The translations under genes were made by a program, and so were the position numbers. Below the pieces are notes generated by a model that saw only the letters and a list, made by a program, of their open reading frames with translations, was not told where the DNA came from and made no database searches. 8,220 bases of DNA from an uncultured Fibrobacter sp. (GTDB lineage Bacteria > Fibrobacterota > Fibrobacteria > Fibrobacterales > Fibrobacteraceae): assembly GCA_947306025.1 (NCBI GenBank), contig CAMZFJ010000061.1:1-8220 (forward strand), written 5' to 3'. Below are positions 1 through 6,072 of the stretch, piece by piece (position 1 is the stretch's first letter; each line of letters begins with the position of its first letter).

Positions 1-210
1 GGCCTTGTGCCGACGGTGCTCTCGCTCATCTTCATGGTGAAGGCCGTGAAAATTATCGGCTCCACGCCCACGGCAATTCTTGGTGCTTTGGAACCTGTGA
101 CCGCCGTGACAATTGGCGTAATGGTCTTTGGCGAAACGCTAACCATGCGCATCATGGCGGGGATTGCCTTGATTCTCGGCTCTGTAGTGCTTGTGGCCGT
201 GAAAAAGTAA
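1..210 (+). CDS. EamA/DMT-family transporter, C-terminal fragment
   Basis: This is the end of a gene that starts before the window; frame 1 is open from base 1 to a TAA at 208-210, giving 69 residues. The fragment is almost wholly hydrophobic. It contains the pattern A-I-L-G-A-L-E-P-V, then a hydrophobic run, G-E-T-L, and a last membrane segment ending in Val-Lys-Lys. This LEPV...GE.L arrangement is typical of the second EamA repeat in the drug/metabolite transporter superfamily, covering roughly the last two of ten helices. Such proteins are inner-membrane exporters or importers of small metabolites. The substrate cannot be told from this fragment. The internal GTG at 7 is only an in-frame codon, not a likely start. 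Confidence 0.85.
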   Translation, partial: GLVPTVLSLIFMVKAVKIIGSTPTAILGALEPVTAVTIGVMVFGETLTMRIMAGIALILGSVVLVAVKK

Positions 211-240
211 GTGTTGGGCTGTGGGGTCGGCTCGGAGTTT

Positions 241-262
241 ACCCTGAGTTTCATCGAAGGGT
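241..262. repeat. Hairpin repeat, copy A (tandem G-A mismatch type)
   Basis: The arms ACCCT (241-245) and AGGGT (258-262) pair. Immediately inside them, GA faces GA (246-247 and 256-257), and then G248 pairs with C255. The architecture (5-bp stem, tandem G-A mismatch, short inner stem) is the same as in copy C at 6576-6607. The element resembles the dispersed CCTGAGCGAAGCGAAGG palindromes common in many bacterial genomes. No T-run follows, so a terminator role is not supported. Confidence 0.5.
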
Positions 263-405
263 CTCTTTGGGCAATGGGGTCGCACCCTACGGGTACTTTG
301 GGGTATGGGCTTTGATCGTTCGAATTTGAACTTTTTGTTCATGTGGCTAGTCAATCTGAATTTTTTTTGCTTGTTACTTTAGTTGGTTTTGCATGTACAT
401 TGTCA

Positions 406-426
406 CCCCGGCCATCGTGCCAGGGG
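406..426. repeat. GC-rich hairpin repeat
   Basis: CCCCGGC (406-412) pairs with GCC-A-GGGG (419-426) with a single bulged A at 422 and a 6-nt loop. It is preceded by GTCA (402-405), a layout reminiscent of dispersed GTCACCCCGGC-type palindromes. It lies 14 nt before repeat copy B, so 402-466 may be one composite mobile-type repeat. No transposase is nearby. Confidence 0.45.
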
Positions 427-440
427 CTCCTTTGGCATAA

Positions 441-466
441 GTCATCTTGAGCGAATCGTAAGTGGA
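441..466. repeat. Hairpin repeat, copy B (degenerate)
   Basis: GTCATCTTGAGCGAATCG (441-458) closely matches the start of copy C (GTCATCCTGAACG at 6576-6588) and the widespread GTCATCCTGAGCGAAG form. The right arm is decayed, so only a partial stem (CTT/AAG plus CG/CG) remains. Its right end abuts the -35 box of the promoter at 468. Confidence 0.45.
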
Positions 467-467
467 G

Positions 468-496
468 TTGAATAATCCAACTAAGTCCTATATAAT
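468..496 (+). promoter_or_regulatory. Sigma-70-like promoter for the 595 lipoprotein
   Basis: TTGAAT (468-473) and TATAAT (491-496) are separated by exactly 17 bp. Transcription would start near 503, leaving about 90 nt of leader before the ATG at 595. The -35 box sits just past repeat copy B, so insertion of that repeat may have shaped this promoter. A second candidate box lies much closer to the ATG (578-587). Confidence 0.55.
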
Positions 497-577
497 ACAT
501 TTTGTACTTTTGGGGCGACAATTCCCGCAAATTTCTACGTTTTTTCCTCATTTTTCCGGAACTTTTTAACGGTTCCG

Positions 578-587
578 TTTGTAAATT
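578..587 (+). promoter_or_regulatory. TTTG-TAAATT box 7 nt before the ATG at 595
   Basis: TTTG is followed directly by TAAATT, which ends 7 nt before the start codon. The same TTTG-TA layout appears at 4850-4859 and 3015-3024. If it works as an extended -10 box, the transcript would begin at or next to the ATG. No Shine-Dalgarno sequence precedes this ATG, which fits. A clear -35 is not visible. Confidence 0.3.
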
Positions 588-594
588 TATTTAC

Positions 595-1638
595 ATGAAA
601 AATTTATTCCAAACTCTTTTGCTTTTTCCGATTGTGGCGATGTTTTCGTCGTGCAATAATTCAACAATTAGCCCGGAATCGAATTCAGAACCCATTGCTT
701 ATACTCCGGATGGCAAATGTACGATTGAATCGTCGGATGAAAAAACGCAAGAACAGTTGGACTCGTTGCGCTCTTTTTGCGATACCATCTTTGTCCATAG
801 TGTCGTGAATCTTTATAAAGATACAGTCTATGACGATACTGTAATTACAGGCAACGAAAAATACACCAGTTTTATCTATTTAGACCGTAAAACAGATAAG
901 TACGATACGCTTACCAATTTTACGGCTGAAAAAAGCGGGGATTCAGGTCCGTGCGATAGTGTGCCTATTTATTGCACTCTTGATTCTTCTGACGTTAAAA
1001 AGACGTTTAGTTGCTCTCAAGCTAGCATTTGTTATAGTCAAGCCGAGATCGTTAAAGCTCGTTTGCCGGATCCTGTAACAATAACGAATAAACCTTTGTG
1101 TTCCCAACCGGGGTATCGCTGTGTGGTTGATACTGTTTATCACGATACGTTCCATACGACATTACGAACAATTGCACGTGACACAACGTTCTTGAATTAT
1201 GGTCCAACGGCATGGACGGATTATGTTCCTGCCATCAATGCGCCTGCGTTTGATACAGCTGCGTTCCGCAGTGCGTTAGATACGCTAGACACGCAAAAAG
1301 AAATTTTTGGAATGGATACGTTGTTCACAGGATATTCTATTTCAGTGGAAGGATTGCCGGACTGGGCATCGACAAGAAAAAAAGATGTGTGTAAGACGGT
1401 TAAGGATTCTGCATCGATTTGCGTTGTTACAATTACGGATGTGCTTCGCCCTTATGGAATAGCATATACTTACCCAACGCGTTATTCCAAAGAGCCTTTC
1501 TACCTGACAAATTATCTTGAATCGCCTTTGGAAAAAGACACGCTTATCACTTGGAAATTGAAATACAGATATCTTAATGCTAATAATTTCAAAGAACCTG
1601 ATACCCTGACCATCACAACGCTGTTTAGAGGGATTTAG
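595..1638 (+). CDS. Cys-rich, Asp-Thr-rich lipoprotein of unknown function
   Basis: I do not recognise a family. The ATG at 595 was chosen over an upstream in-frame TTG (502) because it begins a clean lipoprotein signal: Lys3, a hydrophobic stretch 8-17, then F-S-S-C with the lipidated Cys at 20. The product is 347 residues. The mature chain is acidic, rich in Thr and Ser, and holds ten further cysteines (42, 62, 120, 127, 140, 146, 169, 176, 266, 276), an even number that suggests disulfides. The dipeptide Asp-Thr occurs 13 times, often as D-T-hydrophobic (for example around 63, 77, 81, 179, 184, 229, 241, 315, 336), hinting at beta strands. No membrane segment follows the signal. Location is probably the outer membrane or periplasm. 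Base composition is more AT-rich than that of the DXS gene. It is bracketed by the repeat-rich spacer and a 7-bp repeat tract, so it is likely transcribed alone. Function is unknown. Confidence 0.8.
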   Translation: MKNLFQTLLLFPIVAMFSSCNNSTISPESNSEPIAYTPDGKCTIESSDEKTQEQLDSLRSFCDTIFVHSVVNLYKDTVYDDTVITGNEKYTSFIYLDRKTDKYDTLTNFTAEKSGDSGPCDSVPIYCTLDSSDVKKTFSCSQASICYSQAEIVKARLPDPVTITNKPLCSQPGYRCVVDTVYHDTFHTTLRTIARDTTFLNYGPTAWTDYVPAINAPAFDTAAFRSALDTLDTQKEIFGMDTLFTGYSISVEGLPDWASTRKKDVCKTVKDSASICVVTITDVLRPYGIAYTYPTRYSKEPFYLTNYLESPLEKDTLITWKLKYRYLNANNFKEPDTLTITTLFRGI

Positions 1639-1688
1639 AACTTAGAGCTTAGAACTTAGAACTTAGAACATTGCATTCTCTCTAAGTT
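1634..1688. repeat. 7-bp tandem repeat tract (CTTAGAA) with distal inverted arm
   Basis: Four consecutive 7-bp units run 1641-1668: CTTAGAG, then CTTAGAA three times. A degenerate unit TTTAGAA (1634-1640) precedes them and contains the TAG stop codon of the lipoprotein gene. After a short gap, CTCTAAGTT (1680-1688) is the exact reverse complement of AACTTAGAG (1639-1647), so the transcript could fold into a long AT-rich hairpin. No T-run follows, so intrinsic termination is uncertain. A second 7-bp tract follows the gene ending at 2914. Confidence 0.75.
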
Positions 1689-1700
1689 ATGCCAACTAAA

Positions 1701-1710
1701 TTGTTATATT
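1701..1710 (+). promoter_or_regulatory. TTG-TTATATT box 6 nt before the ATG at 1717
   Basis: TATATT at 1705-1710 ends 6 nt before the start codon and is preceded by TTG. No Shine-Dalgarno sequence lies between. As a -10 box it would place the transcript start at the ATG itself (leaderless). A convincing -35 is absent. It probably serves the two-gene unit 1717-2914. Confidence 0.35.
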
Positions 1711-1716
1711 AGCATC

Positions 1717-1983
1717 ATGCTAAGTACATGTTCAATTTGCAAAAAGGAATTTAACGACAAGGTCGGAATGTCGCCTTTGCAGGGGAATCTTGCCATTCGC
1801 GTTCGCAATAAGATTGGCAATATCTGCCCCGAATGCCGCAGTGAAATTTGCAAGACCAAGCGTGGCCGCTGGAAGATGTTCTTCTACGATTTGAAAGTCG
1901 GCTTCTTGTGCTTTTGGTTCCTTGTGCCCATTGCCATTATCTTTATCGCGTTTACGCTTTATCTAGCGTTATACGTGCTTTAG
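1717..1983 (+). CDS. Small zinc-ribbon membrane protein
   Basis: An 88-residue protein with two C-x-x-C pairs (Cys5/Cys8 and Cys37/Cys40), the spacing of a treble-clef or zinc-ribbon metal site. A basic stretch (K46 to K53) follows, then one or two hydrophobic helices from about 61 to the C-terminus. The likely topology is a cytoplasmic zinc ribbon tethered to the inner membrane by a C-terminal anchor. I know no named family for it; small zinc-ribbon/TM proteins are common and mostly uncharacterised. The gene ends 4 nt before the TraB/GumN gene, with no ribosome site in between, so the two are probably co-transcribed and translationally coupled. The start follows a TATATT box by 6 nt. No other ATG upstream is in frame before a stop, and the first CxxC is only five residues in, so the start is reasonably secure. 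Confidence 0.75.
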   Translation: MLSTCSICKKEFNDKVGMSPLQGNLAIRVRNKIGNICPECRSEICKTKRGRWKMFFYDLKVGFLCFWFLVPIAIIFIAFTLYLALYVL

Positions 1984-1987
1984 TTTT

Positions 1988-2914
1988 ATGCCACTTAAAA
2001 TAAAAACGCTTTTGTGGCTTGCTGTCGCGTTTGTCTCGGTGTCCTTGTCGGGATGTTCGCTTAAAGATAAACCTCGCCAGCATTTTCTTTGGAAAATCTC
2101 CGATCAGAATTCTAGCGTTTATATTCTCGGGAGCATTCACTTTGCCGATAAGACGTTTTATCCGCTTGATGCTGTTATCGTAAATGCGTTTGACCATTCC
2201 GATGAACTGGCTGTAGAAATTGACGTGAGCGATACTTCCGTTTACCAGAAGAGCGTTCTTCTTTCTTCTTTGTTGGGAAAACTTGATGGCGACAAAACTT
2301 TGGATATGTTTCTCCCTGAAGATGCCCTTTATTCGCTCGATAGCCTTTGCCTGGCGTGGTCTATTCCGTTGGATTTCTTTAGTGGCTATAAACCTTGGGC
2401 GGCGGCTATGACTCTTAGTTCTATAACCAATCAGCGTTCGGGACTTGATGCGAAATTGGGTATTGATTTGTATTTCTTGACAAAGGCTCGGGAAATGAAA
2501 AAGAAAATTACTTCACTTGAAACTGTTGAATTGCAAGTGAAATTGTTTACGGGTATGGACATTCCTGATTCCATCGGTGTTTTTGCCTTGAAAAATATGA
2601 TAAAAGATATTGCCTTATTGGATTCCTCTATTGCTAAATTCAAAAATGCATGGAAAACAGGGAATGATTCGTTGCTCACGTATGCAGCGAATATGAGGAT
2701 GGGCGAGTTTAGCCATGAGGATTCTTTGATGCAAGATTTCATGTATGATAAGATTTTGTATTCGCGTAATGGTCGGATGGCTGATTCTGTTTCCAAGTTC
2801 CTTGATGAAAATCGCAATGTCTTTGTAGTTGTCGGGGCTGCGCATCTGACCGGATTCAAAAAAAATGTCATTGAAATTCTGCGTCGCAAAGGCCTGACCG
2901 TTGAACAGCTATAA
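1988..2914 (+). CDS. TraB/GumN-family lipoprotein
   Basis: A 308-residue protein with a lipoprotein signal: Lys4 and Lys6, hydrophobic 7-20, then L-S-G-C with the lipidated Cys at 23. The mature part carries the hallmarks of the TraB/GumN family (Pfam TraB): an N-terminal strand ending in G-S-I-H (48-51), an acidic E-I-D segment (Glu77), and a second G-x-x-H near the C-terminus (G-A-A-H, 283-286) inside a V-V-V-G-A-A-H-L-T-G stretch. In the related animal TIKI proteins the paired GxxH motifs and a Glu form a metalloprotease site; whether bacterial members are proteases is not settled, so activity here is inference. Length matches bacterial members of about 280-310 residues. The ATG lies 4 nt after the stop of the small zinc-ribbon gene, so the two form one unit. 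A 7-bp repeat tract follows the stop. Confidence 0.88.
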   Translation: MPLKIKTLLWLAVAFVSVSLSGCSLKDKPRQHFLWKISDQNSSVYILGSIHFADKTFYPLDAVIVNAFDHSDELAVEIDVSDTSVYQKSVLLSSLLGKLDGDKTLDMFLPEDALYSLDSLCLAWSIPLDFFSGYKPWAAAMTLSSITNQRSGLDAKLGIDLYFLTKAREMKKKITSLETVELQVKLFTGMDIPDSIGVFALKNMIKDIALLDSSIAKFKNAWKTGNDSLLTYAANMRMGEFSHEDSLMQDFMYDKILYSRNGRMADSVSKFLDENRNVFVVVGAAHLTGFKKNVIEILRRKGLTVEQL

Positions 2915-2917
2915 ATT

Positions 2918-2952
2918 ACTTCTAACTTCCTACCGTCTACTTCCTACTTCCC
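2918..2952. repeat. 7-bp tandem repeat tract (ACTTCCT)
   Basis: Five consecutive 7-bp units start 3 nt after the TAA at 2912-2914: ACTTCTA, ACTTCCT, ACCGTCT, ACTTCCT, ACTTCCC; a decayed sixth unit (ACTCGAC) may follow. The period is the same as in the 1634-1688 tract and both units share ACTT, though the remaining bases differ. It is non-coding and not flanked by any recognisable element. Confidence 0.7.
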
Positions 2953-3008
2953 ACTCGACCTCTGTTTACTTTCGTAACACAATCTTTGAAAAATCGCGAA
3001 ATTCTCAG

Positions 3009-3026
3009 TTTTTTTTTGTATATATT
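3009..3026 (+). promoter_or_regulatory. Poly-T plus TTTG-TATATATT box before the DXS gene
   Basis: Nine T in a row (3009-3017) are followed by G and then TATATATT (3019-3026). The layout TTTG-TA repeats that seen at 578 and 4850. As a -10 box it would start transcription near 3031-3033, leaving a leader of about 50 nt before the ATG at 3081. No convincing -35 at the right distance is visible. The T-run could instead be the tail of a weak terminator for the preceding unit, but no strong hairpin precedes it. Confidence 0.4.
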
Positions 3027-3070
3027 AAATTGAAATTAATATTCTGTTAGGTGATGCCGCTATCGGCGTC

Positions 3071-3076
3071 AAGAGG
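3071..3076 (+). promoter_or_regulatory. Ribosome-binding site deciding the DXS start
   Basis: AAGAGG ends 4 nt before the ATG at 3081. The spacing is short but the match to a Shine-Dalgarno sequence is good, whereas the in-frame GTG (3051) and ATG (3054) upstream lack one at a useful distance. Confidence 0.4.
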
Positions 3077-3080
3077 TCCC

Positions 3081-4829
3081 ATGCTTCTAGAAAAAATCAA
3101 GTCCCCTGCCGACGTGAAAGCGTTGGATGTCAAATCCCTTGAACAGCTTGCTGCAGAAATGCGTACGGCGCTCATTAAAAAGCTTTCTCAACGCGGCGGG
3201 CATGTGGGGCCGAACCTTGGATTTGTAGAAGCGACGATTGCTCTCCATTACGTTTTTGAATCCCCGAAGGACAAGATTGTCTATGATGTGAGCCACCAGA
3301 GTTACAGCCACAAGATGCTTACTGGCCGTGCCCAGGCGTTCTTGGATGCGGACCATTATGGCGATGTGACCGGCTACAGCGAACCGACCGAAAGTGAGCA
3401 CGACTTCTTTATGGTGGGACATACCTCTACGTCGGTAAGCCTTGCGCTTGGCCTTGCGACTGCTCGCGATGTGCTGCGTGAATCGGGGAACGTGATTGCC
3501 GTGATTGGTGATGGCTCCTTGAGCGGTGGCGAAGCGTTCGAAGGGCTTGATAATGCGGGCGAATACGCGACGAATTTTATCGTGGTGGTGAACGACAACG
3601 AAATGTCCATTGCCGAAAATCACGGTGGTCTTTACAAGTCCTTGGCAGAACTTCGCGCGACTGCGGGCAAGTCTGAAAATAATTACTTCAAGTCTCTCGG
3701 CTTTGATTACAAGTACTTGGAACAAGGTAACGATATTGCATCGCTTATTGAAGTTTTCAAGTCCGTAAAGGATTCGACTCATCCTGTCGTGGTGCATATC
3801 CATACGCAAAAAGGCCGTGGCTATTCCTATGCCGAACAGAACCGCGAAGGCTGGCATTGGGCGGCTCCGTTCAATATCGAAACTGGCGAAATCAACTGGG
3901 GCAGTGGCGAAAATTACGGTGAAATTCTCGGCCTTTATCTGATGGCAAAAATCAAGAGTGACCCGAAGGTTGTCGTGATTCATTCGGCTGTTCCGGCGGG
4001 AATAGGATTCCATGCTGCTCGTCGTAAGGAGGCGGGCAAGCAGTATATTGATGTGGGCATTGCTGAAGAGCATGCAGTGGCGTTAGCGTCTGGACTTGCA
4101 AAGGGCGGTGCTAAGCCCATTTACAGTACGCACGGAACGTTTATCCAGCGCACTTACGACCAGCTTTCGCAGGACTTGTGCGCGAACAATAATCCCGCTA
4201 CGATTCTCGTGACGATGTCGGGTGCAGATGGCATGAACGATACGACTCATCTCTGCATTTTTGATATCCCGATGATGAGCAATATCCCAAACTTAGTTTA
4301 TTTGTGCCCGACCTGCGTCGAAGAATTTAAGACGATGGCGGACTGGGCGATTGAGCAGACGGAACATCCGGTAGCGCTTCGCATTCCGAATGCCGTGCAT
4401 CATCGCAGTGACGTTTTTGAAAAGGATTACTCGAACCTCAACAAGTTCAAGGTGGTGCATCGCGGCGAACGTGTGGCTTTGATTGGCCTTGGCGATTTCT
4501 ATCAGCGTGCCGCGGCTGTGGCGCTTGAACTTCGCCGTGAAGGCATTGATGCAACGCTTGTGAACCCGCGTTATGCAAGTGGTGCCGATAAAAATTTATT
4601 GCTCGAACTTGCGAAAACGCACGATGTATTTGTGACGCTTGAAAATGGCGTTGTCGAAGGAGGCTTTGGTCAAAAAGTGGCTGCCGCCTTGGGAGAGACC
4701 AATGCTAAGGTGCTTGTGCGCGGGCTTTCGAAGGAATTTTACGATAAGGTGGGCTTTGCGGATCTCTGTGAAAAGAATCGCTTGAATCCGGCTCAGATAG
4801 CAAAAGACGTGTTGGCTCTGCTTTCGTAG
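3081..4829 (+). CDS. dxs: 1-deoxy-D-xylulose-5-phosphate synthase, divergent short form
   Basis: DXS condenses pyruvate and glyceraldehyde 3-phosphate, using thiamine diphosphate, to make DXP for isoprenoids, thiamine and pyridoxal; it is cytosolic. I chose the ATG at 3081 (582 residues), since M-L-L-E-K-I-K-S-P is how many DXS proteins begin; 3054 remains possible. Visible landmarks: G-G-H-V-G-P-N-L-G (39-47), V-S-H-Q-S-Y-S-H-K (70-78), G-H-T-S-T-S (113-118), the diphosphate/Mg motif G-D-G-S-L-S-G-G (143-150) with N-D-N (171-173), the cofactor-activating Glu in I-A-E-E-H (Glu329), Q-R-T-Y-D-Q (356-361), and T-H (389-390). The protein is about 40 residues shorter than classical DXS (about 620). 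It lacks the classical D-R-A-G segment before T-H and the R-Y-P-R-G motif (here R-I-P-N). It matches a variant DXS-like subfamily known from Clostridia and others. Family membership is firm; true DXS activity is inference. Confidence 0.9.
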   Translation: MLLEKIKSPADVKALDVKSLEQLAAEMRTALIKKLSQRGGHVGPNLGFVEATIALHYVFESPKDKIVYDVSHQSYSHKMLTGRAQAFLDADHYGDVTGYSEPTESEHDFFMVGHTSTSVSLALGLATARDVLRESGNVIAVIGDGSLSGGEAFEGLDNAGEYATNFIVVVNDNEMSIAENHGGLYKSLAELRATAGKSENNYFKSLGFDYKYLEQGNDIASLIEVFKSVKDSTHPVVVHIHTQKGRGYSYAEQNREGWHWAAPFNIETGEINWGSGENYGEILGLYLMAKIKSDPKVVVIHSAVPAGIGFHAARRKEAGKQYIDVGIAEEHAVALASGLAKGGAKPIYSTHGTFIQRTYDQLSQDLCANNNPATILVTMSGADGMNDTTHLCIFDIPMMSNIPNLVYLCPTCVEEFKTMADWAIEQTEHPVALRIPNAVHHRSDVFEKDYSNLNKFKVVHRGERVALIGLGDFYQRAAAVALELRREGIDATLVNPRYASGADKNLLLELAKTHDVFVTLENGVVEGGFGQKVAAALGETNAKVLVRGLSKEFYDKVGFADLCEKNRLNPAQIAKDVLALLS

Positions 4830-4849
4830 CCGTTTGAGTCTCATGTATT

Positions 4850-4859
4850 TTTGTATTAT
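4850..4859 (+). promoter_or_regulatory. TTTG-TATTAT box 6 nt before the ATG at 4866
   Basis: TTTG is followed directly by TATTAT (4854-4859), which ends 6 nt before the ATG. No Shine-Dalgarno sequence precedes this ATG. The position predicts a leaderless transcript. A TTGAGT at 4834-4839 is only 14 bp upstream of the box, too close for a normal -35. Confidence 0.4.
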
Positions 4860-4865
4860 GTACGC

Positions 4866-6029
4866 ATGAAAAAAATTAAAATAATTTTCATGATTATTCC
4901 GCTGTTGCTCTTTTTTATCGCATCGGCGGTTTATGTGTATTATGCTAATGCCGAAGCTTTACGCGATGTGCAACTTGATTGTACTTCTGTGATTGATGTG
5001 CATCCCGATGTCATTGAAATGTCTTTGTCGAAGGTTCAAACTGACGCGGAGTTGGGTGAACCGTTTCGAGTTTATCCGATAGAGACCAGCCCGGATAGCG
5101 AAAAAGTGTTTCATTCGACGCTTATCGAGTACCCCTTCGGGAGTTCACCGCGAGCGGATTCGCAAAACAACCTCAGTCTTCGTGGAATTGTTTTGTATGT
5201 TCATGGCTATAACGATTATTTTTTCCAGAAGGAACTGGCTGAAAAAGCTGATTCTGCAGGATTTGCCTTTTTTGCAATCGACTTGCATTATTGCGGGCGC
5301 TCGTTCGTGTCGGATGAACCTCGCGCCGATTTTCGGAATATCAAGGAGTACTATGCAGAACTGGACGTGGCTGTTGAACTCAGCAAGAAAATTGCTGTAG
5401 ATGATTATGAAGAAGCGGAACACATTCCGTATATTATCATCGGGCATTCTCAGGGCGGTTTGATTTCGTCGCTTTATGTGAACGATCGTAGCGAAGAAAA
5501 ATTTGCGGCTTTGGTGTTGAATAGTCCGTTCTTGGATATGAATTTCAATTGGTTTATGCGCAAGATTGGCTTACCGTTGGTTTCTGAAATAGCGCTGTTC
5601 TTGCCCGAGTTTTCTGTGAATACGGCGGGTGACCCGAATTATGCCAGTTCTTTGTTAAAGAGAGAACGGGGGGAATGGGAATTCAATGAAACTTTGAAAA
5701 GCTATGTCCGTCCGACTCAATATTTGGGCTGGCTCCGTGCTGTTATGAATGCTCAGGACCGCGTTCATTCAAATTTAAAAATAAAGTCTCCAGTGCTTGT
5801 TATGTATAGCGGTTGTTCGGCCGATAGTGAGGAATGGACTGACGATTATTCGCGTTGCGATGGTGTCTTGAACGTGGAACACATTGAGGAATGGGCCCCG
5901 TATCTTGGGGAAAAGGTGACTACGCGTGCAATCCCGAATGGCCTCCATGATTGGTACCTTTCCCGTAAGGATGCGCGAGATAACGCCTATCGTGAAACCT
6001 TTAATTTTATTGATGGTCATATAAAATAG
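4866..6029 (+). CDS. Membrane-anchored alpha/beta hydrolase (serine hydrolase)
   Basis: A 387-residue protein. The ATG at 4866 was preferred over an in-frame TTG at 4851 because it opens directly with M-K-K-I-K before a hydrophobic helix (about 6-26), an uncleaved anchor or signal peptide. The rest is an alpha/beta-hydrolase fold of the lysophospholipase/serine-aminopeptidase-like (Hydrolase_4) type: oxyanion-hole motif H-G-Y-N-D (113-117), a G-F-A-F-F-A-I-D-L strand (132-140) with G-R-S (144-146), and the nucleophile elbow G-H-S-Q-G-G (193-198, Ser195). The likely catalytic acid is Asp332 in C-D-G-V-L-N-V, and His361 lies in G-L-H-D-W. All triad members therefore seem present. The natural substrate is unknown; lipid or ester hydrolysis at the membrane or in the periplasm is plausible. 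It lies 36 nt after the DXS gene, but its own TTTG-TATTAT box suggests separate expression. Confidence 0.85.
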   Translation: MKKIKIIFMIIPLLLFFIASAVYVYYANAEALRDVQLDCTSVIDVHPDVIEMSLSKVQTDAELGEPFRVYPIETSPDSEKVFHSTLIEYPFGSSPRADSQNNLSLRGIVLYVHGYNDYFFQKELAEKADSAGFAFFAIDLHYCGRSFVSDEPRADFRNIKEYYAELDVAVELSKKIAVDDYEEAEHIPYIIIGHSQGGLISSLYVNDRSEEKFAALVLNSPFLDMNFNWFMRKIGLPLVSEIALFLPEFSVNTAGDPNYASSLLKRERGEWEFNETLKSYVRPTQYLGWLRAVMNAQDRVHSNLKIKSPVLVMYSGCSADSEEWTDDYSRCDGVLNVEHIEEWAPYLGEKVTTRAIPNGLHDWYLSRKDARDNAYRETFNFIDGHIK

Positions 6030-6072
6030 TGGCTTGAAACACGTAAATCTAAATTGGTGTTGTAGATAAAAT

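Larger units (their letters stand above)
211..594. other. Non-coding intergenic region with repeats and a promoter
   Basis: A 384-bp gap with no credible gene; the two short minus-strand frames crossing it show no domain, signal peptide or ribosome site. It contains a hairpin element at 241-262, a short ACCC-TAC-GGGT hairpin at 284-294, the octamer TGGGGTCG twice (222-229, 275-282), a run of eight T at 361-368, a GC-rich hairpin at 406-426, a degenerate repeat at 441-466, and a promoter at 468-496. It looks like a repeat-rich spacer separating the transporter from the lipoprotein gene. Confidence 0.7.

Noticed and set aside
326..368. Intrinsic terminator (TGAAC-TTTTT-GTTCA hairpin, then eight T)
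   Set aside because: The stem is 5 bp and AT-rich, and the T-run lies about 20 nt further on, too far for a standard intrinsic terminator.
139..551. Two minus-strand open frames in and beside the 211-594 gap (139-354 and 351-551)
   Set aside because: Translations are Pro/Arg/His-rich with no recognisable motif, no ribosome site precedes them, and they run through the hairpin repeats.
1634..1688. CRISPR array
   Set aside because: The units are 7 bp and directly adjacent with no spacers, and no cas gene is present.
2983..3017. Terminator ending in the nine-T run before the DXS gene
   Set aside because: The sequence before the T-run forms only a broken, AT-rich stem with several mismatches. 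The T-run fits better as part of the upstream region of the next gene, though a weak terminator cannot be excluded.
3051..3056. GTG (3051) or ATG (3054) as the DXS start
   Set aside because: Neither has a well-placed ribosome site, and the extra nine or ten residues do not resemble DXS N-termini. The ATG at 3081 has AAGAGG upstream and gives the typical M-L-L-E-K-I start.
3087..4073. A 328-codon open frame on the minus strand
   Set aside because: It lies wholly inside the DXS gene, antisense to conserved catalytic motifs. Its translation has no domain or signal and is rich in Arg, His and Phe, as expected of a shadow frame.
5182..5400. A + strand open frame inside the hydrolase gene
   Set aside because: It overlaps the intact alpha/beta-hydrolase reading frame, including the segment after the oxyanion-hole motif, and has no ribosome site or family match.
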